Assembly: GCA_003988855.1 (NCBI GenBank)
Contig: QYAI01000102.1
Location: forward strand, 1 to 64,000
Length of the DNA stretch: 64,000 nt
Direction: 5' to 3'
Origin: Arachnopeziza araneosa
Lineage: Eukaryota; Ascomycota; Leotiomycetes; Helotiales; Arachnopezizaceae
Below are positions 33,218-44,651 of the stretch, piece by piece (the first letter of the stretch is position 1; every line of letters begins with the position of its first letter). Under the pieces are notes generated by a model. That model was not told the origin of the DNA and searched no databases. It was given only the letters and a program-made list of their open reading frames with translations. Both the position numbers and the translations under genes were made by a program.

Positions 33218-34229
33218 GGTCATGAGCTAGAGATGTTGGATTATATGTAGATATCGGGATGTTGAATGTGCCCATGAAGCTTAAGATAGATACCAAATAA
33301 CAAAAATTTCCCAATGCCCGCTCCCACAGCGTTTGTTGCATTTCGCACTCAGAATGCCAATTATAGACTTTCTAAAAATCGAGACACTGCTGCCGAAGGG
33401 GTGAGATTGTTGGGTGGTGAATCCTTGCTGGAGCCGCTCAAAGGGCGAGATATAAAAAGACCAGCGCAACCCCACCAATTTGCATTTAGCCAGAAACCGA
33501 GCAGGTTCGACACCCACAGTTCAGATGGGAGTTAGGAGAGAAAGCTGAGACAAACCTCCCTTGCATCACGGTTTGGAGGTCTTGGGGCTCTCTGGGCCGC
33601 TCCTCCATCATTGGCTGTGAGAGGCGCTCTAGGTCCTTCGGTCGGCAGCAGCAGCAGCAGTCCATGACATCAAAGGCTAAATGCTCAGGGGTAAAGCACC
33701 TCGTAGGACATAGGCGATGAAAGGTTTGAACCTGGTTTGAAGCATGAACCCGATGAAAGGAGAGCTCTTTTTCAAACATATTTTCTTCATGAAAGGTTCA
33801 TTGCGAAGCTGCAGCGAAGCGTCATGTCCAGTCGGCATGACTCAGCATCTTGGTTGCCTTGAAGAAAGCCTGGCGGACTCACATCCTTTCATTTCCCCTC
33901 AAAATGCGCAGCCACAACTGGCAGAGCGAGTCAAAAGCCTCTTCTCCTTCTTTCGTTCAAAGAAAGGTGGATCATCTAGGTACCAAGCCTCCACCATTGG
34001 CGACATGGACGGCATCCCGCATGCAAGTGCAGACATTGAGGGGCCGTTGCCTGGAGGCTGGAGCTTCATTGTCTATGGAGCCATATATAGTTTCCTGTTC
34101 GCCTCTTCTCCCTCTTCATCTTCATCTTCATCTTCATCTTCATCTTCATTGAAATACAACTGCGTATTCAGAGCTATTGTACTACGCACCCCCGACTCTT
34201 AATCAAACTACTGTCAGCAATTCTCAATC
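33218..34229. other. Intergenic, DUF4139 gene promoter
   Basis: 1.0 kb between tandem genes on plus. It includes a short CAG repeat at about 33643-33659 and the promoter elements listed at 34082-34149. I see no gene; small frames on both strands look like chance. Confidence 0.5.
34082..34149 (+). promoter_or_regulatory. TATA element and CTTCAT-repeat leader
   Basis: CATATATAG at 34082-34090 is followed by a pyrimidine tract and about six CTTCAT copies (34114-34149), ending some 80 bases before the start codon. A TATA element followed by a CT-rich tract is the classic layout of a well-expressed filamentous fungal promoter. Confidence 0.55.
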
Positions 34230-36620
34230 ATGGCCAGCGACACCCCTTACAAACAGGAGTTTCGCATTCGAGACCTCACAACTCGAAGCGTTCTACTTTT
34301 CCCCACCAGAGCACAGATCATTCGTGATATCAAGGAGATCACATTGCATCCAGGTCCAAATCAAATTGTCATCGATGGATTAGCACCCACTGTTGACGAG
34401 CACTCCATCAAAGTCGAGGGAACCGGCTCAGCCACAATTTCAGAAGTCACGGTTGATCTATCAGACAACCGAGATGTGTACGAGGATATTTACCCTTCAG
34501 ACTCTGATGAGGAAGACGACGACGACGACGATGATGATGAGTCGGATCCTGAAGATGAAGGGATGAAGGCAATCACGGAGAAAATTAAGAAACTCAATAT
34601 CCAGCTTTTGGAGGGACAGGAAAAGATCAACTCTGCTGCTCGTCGTCTAGAAATCTGTGACAAGTTTGGCAACAGTGTCGAGAAGGATCGTCCAGCACCA
34701 AAAGACCTGGAAACCCTTGTCAAGGCATATGAGGACGAACGCATCAAGATCTATCAAGGTCACGAGGGAGCGACTGGAGAGGTGCAGAGAATAAATGAAG
34801 AAGTTGCAAAATGTAACAAGGAAAAGTTGAAGCTCGCCAAAGGCATTGTGAAGGCAAATCTGAAGGTTCAAAAGGAAAAGGCCAAGTTGAAGGAAAAGAA
34901 GCTTCGGGAAAAGGCAGAGAAGTACAAGGAGAAACAACGCATCAAGGCTGAGCGGGAATCATTCTGGCCGAAGAAAGTCTACCGGATCACTATCAACCTT
35001 GAGCCTTCTTCTCTTACTCCTTCCTCATCCCGGAGAAGTTCAGTCGACGGCGATACAATCGTCAATGTAGCAATAACACCGACAAACCTCGCCACCTCCA
35101 CCTTCCACGAATCACCTTCCACTCCTCTGAAGACAGGTGAGATCAGTCTCTCCCTTTCTTACATCACCTACTCCGCATCCTGGTCTCCTCGATATGATTT
35201 GTCTCTCAACACCGTCAAATGCACTGGACTTCTGGAGTACGGAGCTTCACTGGTTAATACTACATCTGAGACATGGGCGAGTGCTAAAATCATCCTCTCA
35301 ACCTCTCAAACCACATTCTCAGGCCTCTCAGAAGAGATTCCGGTTCTCTCTCCCTGGCATGTGCGACTTCTCAAGGGAGGTCGAAATGATGATTCAGCAC
35401 TGTTGTCACAATCTGAAATTAGCGCCAAACACAAGGAATGGTCGCAAACAACAGGTGCAAATCAGAGTTCGCAAAAACCTCGATGGGAGAATTTTGGACG
35501 TGATGACTCAACTCGCAACCAGTTCATTGCGAACCAAGCGAATGCACAATATAAGAAGCGTGCTGATGTGAAAGAAAAAGCCAGTGCGTTGGCCTCTGCT
35601 CGCTCTGTACCTCAACCACAAGCATTTGGCTTTTCATCGTATCCATCAGCTGCTCCTAGGAGCTCCATTGGTGCTTCCCGCAGTGCTGCTGTCCACACAG
35701 AGCTTCGTCAGAGAGAACAATATCGAGGCCACGGTAACTACGACGTAGGTAAAGAAGAGGATGAAGCAGATTCTGAAGAGGACATGGGTTTTGGCCTCTT
35801 TGACGATGGAACCGCCGCTCCCCAATCACTCACGTTCGAAGAAGGCGCCTGGGAAGAGAGCGGAATGACAACTACATATGATGTTCCTGGTCTGAAAACT
35901 CTTGCTCCTTCCAATTCCACCACGAAGCACAAGATTGCCAAGGTTGAGTTTAAGAACATCATATTTTCGCATATTATCATTGGAAAGCTGCGACAAGTTG
36001 CCTTCTTGAAAGCAAGATTGCGTAATATGTCCAAGATTACCCTGCTCAAAGGACCATTGGGCCTTACCCTTGACGGAAGTTTCCTTGGTAGAGCAACATT
36101 CCCAAGATGTTCGGCTGGAGAGACCTTTACTCTACCACTTGGAGTTGATCCAAGCCTTACAGTGGCATATAGTAAGCCTACAGTTCGACGTAGTCAGACC
36201 GGTATCTTCTCCAAGGAGGACAATAATGTGTTCACAAGAATAGTCACTCTGGTCAACACCAAACACAACTCTTCTGTGGAATGTACAGTCCTTGATCAAT
36301 GCCCGGTTTCGGAAGATGAAAGACTCAAGATTGAAGTTCTAAATCCGAGAGGCCTAAAAGTTGGCGGAGAGGCGGTCAAAACTGGATCCGCAATTGCAAG
36401 TTCAGTAGGAACGGTGAAAGGCACAGCGAAGGATATTCGAGCTAGTGTGTACGGTACTGAGGGACTGCAGAAGGATGGGAAATGGGGAAGTGCAGTTGCT
36501 ACGGCGAAGAAGGGAGGTGAGGTTTGCTGGAATGTCAAGTTGAACCCAGGCCAGGGTGTCAAGTTGGTGTTAGAGTATGAGGCCAGCTTTCCAGGTGGAG
36601 AGATGGTTGTTGGTGTTTAA
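34230..36620 (+). CDS. DUF4140/DUF4139 domain protein (mucoidy inhibitor-like)
   Basis: Single-exon frame of 796 aa. The N-terminus (TTRSVLLFPTRAQIIRDIKE ... GPNQIVIDGLAPTVDEHSIK) is the DUF4140 domain and the region from about residue 300 (SLSYITYSASWSPRYDLSLN ... TSETWASAKIILSTSQ) is the DUF4139 domain of the CHP02231 family, whose function is unknown. Between them lies an acidic run of Asp/Glu at about residues 90-110 encoded by GAC/GAT repeats, then a long coiled coil rich in Lys and Glu (about 110-245). A disordered insert with an acidic patch (KEEDEADSEEDMGFGLFDD) interrupts the second domain. The C-terminal region has CSAGETFTLPLGVDPSL, typical of the family. No signal peptide. Confidence 0.85.
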   Translation: MASDTPYKQEFRIRDLTTRSVLLFPTRAQIIRDIKEITLHPGPNQIVIDGLAPTVDEHSIKVEGTGSATISEVTVDLSDNRDVYEDIYPSDSDEEDDDDDDDDESDPEDEGMKAITEKIKKLNIQLLEGQEKINSAARRLEICDKFGNSVEKDRPAPKDLETLVKAYEDERIKIYQGHEGATGEVQRINEEVAKCNKEKLKLAKGIVKANLKVQKEKAKLKEKKLREKAEKYKEKQRIKAERESFWPKKVYRITINLEPSSLTPSSSRRSSVDGDTIVNVAITPTNLATSTFHESPSTPLKTGEISLSLSYITYSASWSPRYDLSLNTVKCTGLLEYGASLVNTTSETWASAKIILSTSQTTFSGLSEEIPVLSPWHVRLLKGGRNDDSALLSQSEISAKHKEWSQTTGANQSSQKPRWENFGRDDSTRNQFIANQANAQYKKRADVKEKASALASARSVPQPQAFGFSSYPSAAPRSSIGASRSAAVHTELRQREQYRGHGNYDVGKEEDEADSEEDMGFGLFDDGTAAPQSLTFEEGAWEESGMTTTYDVPGLKTLAPSNSTTKHKIAKVEFKNIIFSHIIIGKLRQVAFLKARLRNMSKITLLKGPLGLTLDGSFLGRATFPRCSAGETFTLPLGVDPSLTVAYSKPTVRRSQTGIFSKEDNNVFTRIVTLVNTKHNSSVECTVLDQCPVSEDERLKIEVLNPRGLKVGGEAVKTGSAIASSVGTVKGTAKDIRASVYGTEGLQKDGKWGSAVATAKKGGEVCWNVKLNPGQGVKLVLEYEASFPGGEMVVGV

Positions 36621-37201
36621 TGAAGAGCAGGCGGTGGGGGAGGGAAAATTAGAGTCGGAATTGAAGATGTACATGTATTAAGGTCAAGATTTAGGAACCG
36701 GTCTCACTCTCTACAAAGTAGCAATACAAATGACAATACGAGAATAATAATTTTTCCTTCCTTTTACTCTGTGACATAACCGAATGTTCTTAGCTCAGAC
36801 TTCGCATTTAAACAGGAAGGTGAAATCTAGCATCTGTCTAAATCCATCTAAATCTGTCTTAATCTGTCTCGAAGATCTAGCGGGACTTGAAGCCTTGAGG
36901 AGAAAAGGTCTCTTGAGAATGTGTTTTGAAAAGGTTAATAATAATTTGATACCCTAAACAAAATAGGGAATATGATAATCTCTGCATGGAATAAAGTCTT
37001 CAAGCAGGGATGGTTGTGTTGAGGTCATATTTGACAGAAATCTAGACCATGACGTATTGCCAAAAAAAGCTCTCGGCGGGCTAACTCATAGCGTCAACAT
37101 CTCATATAAACTTCTTCCAGAAAGCTTCTTCTTCTCTCCAAAACAGATTTCTCGAGACTTGAGGAAACGATTCAATTATTTTCCCCCTTCTATCACACGA
37201 A
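36621..37201. other. Intergenic, tandem genes
   Basis: About 580 AT-rich bases between two plus-strand genes: 3' UTR of the DUF4139 gene, then the promoter of the small hydrophilic gene with a CTTCTTCTTCTC tract at about 37125. Nothing else seen. Confidence 0.5.
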
Positions 37202-37735
37202 ATGTCTTCAAACGTTGGAAACGCTTCGTTATACGAGGCTGGGGATCAGGTCAACCGCCCTCAAGCCGAGATCCAGCAGGAGAAGAAAGATGCCAGATTC
37301 CATGAGGGGAAGGAGCATAGTCATAAGGCTCTTGACTCTAGTAAGTATACGACTTTTGGGCTGTTGGGTAGAAGCTAATCTATTGCAGAGGACGAGAGAA
37401 CGATTGCAAATAAGTTAGCACGAGAGGAGAAGGTTGGTTGTTCTGTATGAGGAATGCATTTATGATAGAAGCTAACAATATATAGCGAGAGAACGAGGCC
37501 GAGGAAGAGTCTGAGGAAGTCAAGCTGTTGAAGAAAGATCCTACGCTGCCTGTAAGTTTGAACCAGACTACTTTTCAGTCTATATAGCTTGTGACCAGAG
37601 GAGATAATTTGGATGCGGAATTTAATTACCTCATAGGCAAAGATGCATGGCAATGAACCCAGCAGAGGCGCAAAGATTGATGCTGAGATTCAGGCGGAAG
37701 AAGAAGAGGAACTTCGCCGGAAGGGCAAGGCATAG
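37202..37735 (+). CDS. Small hydrophilic acidic protein, four exons
   Basis: Exons 37202-37340, 37389-37432, 37486-37551 and 37637-37735 join in frame to a 115-aa protein. It begins MSSNVGNASLYEAGDQ and ends with KMHGNEPSRGAKIDAEIQAE followed by EEEELRRKGKA. No exon alone is long enough to show up as a large frame, but all splice signals are good and phases match. It has no cysteine and no hydrophobic core and should be disordered, somewhat like LEA or other stress-related proteins. I do not know its function. A TCACGTGA palindrome follows at 37795, downstream. Confidence 0.8.
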
Positions 37736-38176
37736 AGAGTGATGAACAAATATGACGACAGTTATGGTTAACGGAAATGTTTGCCATGAATAAGTCACGT
37801 GATAGTATACGATGATATATTATTAAATGATTAAATTATTGTCAGAAGCTACCGTTTGAAATACTCCTTCGTACCCCTCTGATTGTGTGAGTGATAAATG
37901 TTGTTAAACGTGATTGGATCAGACGTAAGATGAAAAGCTACAACGGTTTACAGGGTCACCGTAGTGCCGTGAAGCTCCAACAGGCACAGGCGGAAGAACC
38001 TTGAATCTCAGCCTTGTAACAACTGACTCTCTTTTTGTAAACACTCAGGGTCATTCGCAAACAGTTAATAGAAATCGCCCAACTACTTTGCAGCTTAAAG
38101 GACATTACATCATGTCCTAGCTGCCCGATAATTCAACATCGATGACCACCAAAGTCCTGTTGCCTGAAGCTTCATC
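37736..38176. other. Intergenic, vps15 promoter
   Basis: About 440 bases between tandem plus-strand genes. Contains the E-box palindrome TCACGTGA at 37795-37802. No gene seen. Confidence 0.5.
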
Positions 38177-41100
38177 ATGGGACAAGGCTTCTCCCTCACA
38201 ACCCTCTCTCCAGGGACTGCGGGCATCGATGTCCCAGAGCTCTCGGATTTGACCTACGAAAAGACTGTGGGAAGTCATAGGTTTATGAAGAGTATCCGGG
38301 CACGGCACCAAGATGGAGTTGTTCTTGTTAAGGTGGTCATCAAACCGTATGCAATGCGCCTGGAGAAATACAAGCGCAGAATCATTCGTATGCCCTCACA
38401 CATCTTTGTAATTAAAGTTTATGCTGATATCTTCATCTAGAGGAAAGAAAAGCCCTTGCAGATGTCCCAAACGCTCTTGCCTATCAGCGAATCGTCGAGA
38501 CTGAAACCAACGGATTCTTGGTTCGACAATACTTGTATAGCTCCTTATATGATCGCATGAGCACCAGACCGTTCTTAGAGGAGATTGAGAAGAAATGGCT
38601 TGCCTTTCAGCTTCTCTGCGGCATCCGCGACTGTCATTCGAGGGGTATATTCCACGGTGACATTAAGACGGAAAATGTGTTAGTGACTTCTTGGAACTGG
38701 CTCTATCTGTCGGATTTCTCGTCATCATTCAAGCCTACGACCTTGCCAGAAGATAATCCTGCCGATTTCTCGTACTTCTTCGACACGGCTGGGAGGCGAA
38801 CTTGCTACCTCGCTCCTGAACGGTTTCTAGCTACTGGGGAGATACCAGATCCCAAGGCACCAATAACATGGGCGATGGATGTTTTTAGTGCTGGATGTGT
38901 AATAGCGGAGCTGTTTTTAGAAGCCCCTATTTTCAACCTGAGCCAGCTTTACAAGTACAGGAGAGGCGAATATGATCCTGTTATGACCCACCTCAATCGA
39001 ATAACGAACACCGAAGTTCGGGACATGATCGCGCATATGATTCAGCTGGACCCTGACTCGAGATACGCGGCAGAAGAGTATCTGAATTGCTGGAGGAAGA
39101 CGGTCTTTCCAGATTACTTTTTCAGTTTCCTTCACCAGTATATGGCTTTGATAACGGATCCATCATCAGGCCGAACACCAATATCTGGGGCTTCAGCCAA
39201 TCTTGGTGAAGCTGATGAAAGAATAGATCGGATTTATTTCGACTTCGATAAAATTTCCTTTTTCTTAGACTACGATACTGAAAAGTCCGTTGGCAAAACC
39301 TCCTCATACTCATCGCCTGGTCTCGGCCTCTTTCCTGTACACCTTAACATCCCAAACAATGAGCACAAAGCCTCAATCATGGGGAAACGGCCAACAGATG
39401 ATGGAACTCTTATTTTCCTCTCTCTGGTCGTATCTTCTTTTCGGAACACTGCTCGAGCTACCGCAAAAATAAGAGCTTGTGACCTTCTCTTAGCCTTCTC
39501 GGAAAAACTCACAGATGAGGCGAAACTAGATAGGGTATTACCATATTTGGTCACCATGTTGAATGACAAGGCCGACATTGTAAAAATAGCAGCAATACGG
39601 ACATTAACTCAGCTAATGGCTCTTGTCACAGTTGTTTCACCAGTCAACGCACACGTTTTCCCAGAGTATATCTTACCTCGAATGCAGGTCTTTCTACCGG
39701 GCTCTCCTTCTGAACCTGCACCAATCGTACGGGCAACATATGCAGCATGTCTAGGTTCTCTAGCAGCTTCTGCTTCTCGCTTTCTGGATATGGTAGCAAC
39801 ACTTCGAGCAGATGGATCATTGCCGACAGCAGACCCTGAGACCGAAGATGGGTCAAATCTCGAAGCTGCCTTTCAAGGATTGTTTGACAATGCTCGGGCA
39901 GAACTTATTGAGGTTTTTGCAACTCATACGAAGGCTTTGATCACTGATAGCGACTCTGCGGTACGGAGAGCTTTTCTAGGATCTGTTCCAGAACTATGCA
40001 TGTTTTTCGGAACAGCTGACTCTAATGACATTATCCTAAGCCATTTGAATACTTACTTAAACGATCGAAACTGGATGTTGAAGTGCGCGTTTTTCGAAAC
40101 CATTGTTGGTGTGGCCACATTCCTAGGCGGTACCAGTTTAGAGGAGTTCATTCTCCCATTAATGGTTCCTGCATTGACGGACCCCGAAGACTTTGTGGTC
40201 AGAAGCGTCCTCTTTTCGCTTGCAAGTATGGCAGAGCTTGGACTTTTCCAACGATCCAAGACTTGGGAGCTTGTCGATATGGTTAGTCGCTTCTCAATGC
40301 ATCCTAATGTCTGGATTCGAGAAGCGACAGCAATGTTCATATCTGCAGCCACTCGCTTCCTGTCCGTTGCAGATATTCAGTGCATAGTTCTACCATTAAT
40401 TAAACCTTACTTGAAGACTGTTATTCGGAATTTCCAGGAAGTGGACGTGCTCGACAACCTGAAGAGGCCCTTATCACGTTCTGTTCTTGACCTTGCTGTC
40501 ATGTGGGCTACAAAGGTCGATCGAGGAATATTCTGGAAACCAGTCCATCAACTGCGAACCTTTTCATTTGAATCAAATAGTCTCTCCATACCTACAATCT
40601 CAGGCAAAGAATTGGGACACAATGCTCTTCAAAAAGTGCCCAAGAATGAAGAAGATGAGCAATGGCTGAATAAACTTCGTAATATGGGCCTGGCACCGGA
40701 TGATGAATTCAAATTACTCTGTTTAAGAGAGTATATCTGGCGACTTGCTCTTTCAAAGTCCCGCGAAACTACGCAAAGTACTTCGCCTCTTAACAATGTT
40801 ATCAATCTTCGCAATTTTGGCATAACTCCACAAACAATTATGTTTGATGATCGACAGCCAATGGAGGAACCACTTCGTGCACTGGACAATGGAACCGAAG
40901 CTAGTGAGAATCGCCCGCACACTATTGCGGATGCATTGCTCGACGCCTCAATGTCAATTGACGATTCAATATCTAGAAGACGACGGTCCGCATTCAATGC
41001 TCACAATGCTCGGTTGAAAAATCAAGCCGGAACTATGTCTACTCTCTCAAGCGGAAGAGATGACCCCTCACCAGTTTCGGCATCACCAGCATTATCAACT

Positions 41101-42927
41101 TCACCAAAAGATATTCAATCACCTGGGCTCGTACCGGGATCTCGTCGCCCATCATCGATTCGTGGTACCCCTTTGAATGGGAGGGGCAGTGACGATGACA
41201 CGGGCTCAAGTGTCAATTCGAGAGAGACAGCTCGTGGTATGAAGCATAAGTCTAGCGCTATGAACTTGATGAGCCGTACAGACTCTGCAAAAACAAATGC
41301 TGAAACTGGAACAACATCCATGAACGCCTTTGGAAAGGTAGAAGGTCCTTTCTCGCAAACTGTCGGGGAAAACTCGCCTCTTGCGTTTGCAAAAGAACAG
41401 GATAAAACCATCAAGGACAATATTCGCTACAGAGGCGCCCATACCTATTCAGGCAATGACCCGAACATCCTTAAAATGTTGGATGAAATGTACATCGAAA
41501 ATTATCCGAATGATACTGTTGAATTTGGACCTATGATTGCTCCTTCCAGTCGACGGAAAACACTCAGCAGAAGTACATCTCAAGCTAATGACAAACCTTG
41601 GAAACCAGAAGGTATTCTTGTAGCAACATTTGCGGAGCACACCGGCCCAATACGCCATATTGCAGTAGCTCCTGATCATGCCTTCTTTCTCACTGGTGGT
41701 GATGACGGGTGTGTGCGAATTTGGGATACTGAACGATTGGAGCGAAATATCACCCATCGTTCCAGACAAGTTCATAAGCACGCAGCTGATGCTAAAATTT
41801 CCGCCCTGTGTTTCGTTGAACATACGCATTCCTTCGTTAGCTGCGCTTCTGATGGCAGCATAAATGTCGTACGCGTTGAGAGTCTCAGCAGTGGTGGATC
41901 AATGAGATACGGAAAGCTTCGAGTCCTAAGGGAGCACCTGCTTCCCGAAGGTGAAATAGCCGTGTGGGCAGATCATTTTAAGGTAGAAACAAGCTCGATG
42001 TTACTTGTGGCCACAAATCGATCAAGGGTTCTGGCAATTGATTTGCGAAGAATGAACGTTCTTTATACACTGGAGAATCCAGTCCACCATGGGACTCCCA
42101 CTTGTTTTGTGGTTGATAGGAAACGACAATGGTTACTGTTAGGAACTTCACATGGTGTATTAGATCTCTGGGACCTTCGCTTCAAAGTCCGTCTCAAGGC
42201 ATGGGGTGTGCCTGGAGCAACATCAATTTATCGCATGTGTCTTCACCCTATCAAAGGGCGAGGCAGGTGGGTATGTGTTGCTGGTGGCAGCGGGCAAGGT
42301 GAAATCACTGTCTGGGATATCGAGAAGACTCAGTGCCGAGAGGTGTACCGAGCAGCAGGCGGCAGTAGAGAAGGACTCAAAGGTTATGACCCTTGGCCTG
42401 TTGACGAAGACCGACCAGAAGGCATGCTTGGACGGTTCGCTACTGCATTGGAGCCGACTGGGTCCAGCAATTCTGACAGAGGAATAAGAGCTATGATAAC
42501 CGGAACGGATACGCATGATGACAGCCGCGAGTCAAAATATGGATTTATTGTTGCTGGGGGTGCGGACAAGAAGATTAGATTCTGGGATGTGGCTCATGTG
42601 GAAAATTCCATGGTCGTAAGTGGTCTGGATGCTGAAGAGCCAAAACCAACATTCACAACTGCTCACCCGACTGCCTCCTTGACTCTGAATACCGAAAGAA
42701 TTCCCCGCCCGAATCCCACAGCGCCTAACGCGGGTTCAAACTCAAGAAGCTCCAGCACTAGTAAGTCGTCAGGTGGCCGAACGCCGAGATCTACCGTGAT
42801 CTCGCTTCAACAACAGCAACTACTGAAGTCTCACTTGGACTCAATATTGGATATAGCCTTATTGGAATCACCCTACGGAATGATGGTGTCTGTGGATAGG
42901 TCAGGCGTTATATTTGTGTTTCAGTAA
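38177..42927 (+). CDS. vps15: Vps15, regulatory kinase of the Vps34 PI3-kinase complex
   Basis: Exons 38177-38387 and 38441-42927 give 1565 aa. Vps15 anchors and activates the PI3-kinase Vps34 on endosomes and autophagosomal membranes. The protein begins MGQGFSL, with Gly2 in an N-myristoylation context. The kinase domain lacks a glycine loop and has the atypical catalytic motifs HGDIKTEN (His142) and SDFSSS in place of DFG, as is normal for Vps15, plus CYLAPERF. A HEAT-repeat region follows (about residues 400-730, e.g. LDRVLPYLVTMLNDK, IVLPLIKPYLKTVI), then a Ser-rich disordered linker of about 250 residues, and a C-terminal WD40 propeller (about 1130-1565) with GGDDGCVRIWDTE, LDLWDLRFKV, GEITVWDIEK and DKKIRFWDVAH. 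Very secure. Confidence 0.97.
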
Positions 42928-43282
42928 GAGGATAGGATTGCATCTAGAAGGCGTTGGAAGAGATATCATAAGGCGGCGCAAGCAGATTTTATACAAGCAA
43001 TAGGTAGGTGTATAAGATTAAATTAGATATTAGTTCGGTCCGGTAAATTTCAATCCATAAATCATGAAAATTCGCAGAATCGCGTCTCCTCGTGTCAATA
43101 AACCTAATTTGGAATAGTCTCTGACCTAAACTCGCTAATGTTTGACGTTGAAAATGCGGTGGAGGGGAAACTTTCAGCCTTGTCCACGCTACACCAACTA
43201 TTGAGGTTCTCTAAGACACAACATTTCCTTCCGCCCTGTCTTCCCTTCCACCACGCCAATCAAGAGGTAAAGATCCGCGATA
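42928..43282. other. Intergenic, lea1 promoter
   Basis: 355 bases between tandem plus-strand genes. No gene or clear element seen. Confidence 0.5.
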
Positions 43283-44353
43283 ATGAGGCTCACGGCAGAC
43301 CTAATCCAATCCTCCCTCTCCTACCTCAACCCATTGAAAGAGCGCGAGCTAGATCTTCGAGGTGCGTACCCGCTGAAAAGAACTGATACTACACTTTGAT
43401 GAGGGGAGCTGAGTTGATATCGACCCTTTGCGGACTTGCAGGTCATAAAATCCCCGCTATTGAAAACCTGGGTGTTGCCGGCGTGAGTTATCTCCTCTTC
43501 CCTCCTTCCTCCCTTCCTTGTCTTATTTTTTTGGGACGTTGTTGATGGCATGCATGATGGATGGTGCTGATGGTGCGGACAAATAGCCTCACGATGCAAT
43601 CGATTTCACAGACAACGATCTTCAGATCCTAGGGAACTTTCCCCTCTCCCCTAGACTACAGACCCTCCTCCTCGCGCGCAATCGCATCGCTACTATACAG
43701 CCAAGTCTAGCAAACTCCGTACCAAATCTGACGACGTTGGTGCTCACCTCGAATAATTTTGCTGAGTTGGCAGATTTGGATGTCTTGGCGACTTTTCGCA
43801 AACTGACTCATTTGGTTTTGTTGGAGAACCCAGTTACGAGGAAGGAGGTGAGCTGGATTCCATCTGGTTTGGTTTGATACGTTGGAGGTGAATGGAAGGT
43901 TGGGTTTAAGGATAAGAGCTAATGTGCTAGTAGCATTATCGACATTGGATACTTTGGAGATGTCCAAGCGTGAGATTTTTTGATTATAAGAAGGTTAAAG
44001 ATGTGGAGAGGGAGAAGGCAAAGGAACTTTTTGGTACGGCAGAGAAGCCTACGGCTTTGGCTTCAAAGGTGCGTCCACTTCGATCCAGTATAAAGCTATA
44101 TTGGTTACTTCAATAGTACTAATAGTCGCAGATCATGGGAGTAAAGTCCAAAACATTTGATGTCCCCTCAGCAAACGGCACTACAACTAGCTCATCAAAG
44201 AACTATCGCGTCAAGCTCACAGATAAGGAACGCAAGAAGGTGGAGGAACTGATCAGGAATGCGAAGAGTTTACAGGATATCATTCGTCTGGAGAAGGAGC
44301 TGAATGAGGGGAAAGTGCCGGCTGCGGCCCAGGATGATCCAATGGAGGAATGA
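43283..44353 (+). CDS. lea1: U2 snRNP protein A' (Lea1)
   Basis: Leucine-rich-repeat protein that, with Msl1/U2B'', binds stem-loop IV of U2 snRNA. Five exons: 43283-43361, 43442-43482, 43587-43847, 43934-44068, 44132-44353, giving 245 aa (human U2A' 255, yeast Lea1 238). It begins MRLTADLIQSSLSYLNPLKE, and continues with LDLRGHKIPAIENLGVAG and HDAIDFTDNDLQILGNFPLS, the usual LRR blocks, then NPVTRKEHYRHWILWRCPSV and RFFDYKKVKDVEREKAKELF. The tail KLTDKERKKVEELIRNAKSL is typical. The third intron ends in a tandem acceptor TAGTAG; only the second acceptor keeps the frame open. Confidence 0.96.
43928..43933 (+). other. Tandem 3' splice site in lea1 intron 3
   Basis: The intron ends CTAGTAG before CATTATCGA. 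Use of the downstream AG gives Glu-His-Tyr-Arg. Use of the upstream AG three bases earlier would place an in-frame TAG stop directly after the Glu codon. Seen directly; use in vivo is unknown. Confidence 0.6.
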
Positions 44354-44651
44354 AAAGTGATTGCTGGGAGACGGGTCCAAGCATATTCCGGCGTTTTGGT
44401 ATGGTTGAAACATACAAGAGAAAAGTACAGGCGTTTCCGGCCACTGAGGTGCTTGGTGCTTCTTGTCGGTATAAAATTGCCTCTAGAGACAGGAAGAAAT
44501 AATATATTGGTTCCGTCACTACATACTTCCATTTTTCATGCCGATAGAGAAACGTCGTCATCAGACCTTTTATTCTCTATTCTCGATCAATGATGATATG
44601 AGGACGACCTGACTCTGTCCAAACACCAATACAATCCCAACCCTCGTGAAA

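Noticed and set aside
33490..33515. GGTTCGACACCC, resembling a tRNA B box
   Set aside because: No A box or cloverleaf-forming sequence in the preceding 90 bases.
33744..34202. 152-codon plus-strand frame before the DUF4139 gene
   Set aside because: Ends in a Ser run coded by the CTTCAT repeat in the promoter/leader; better explained as 5' leader DNA.
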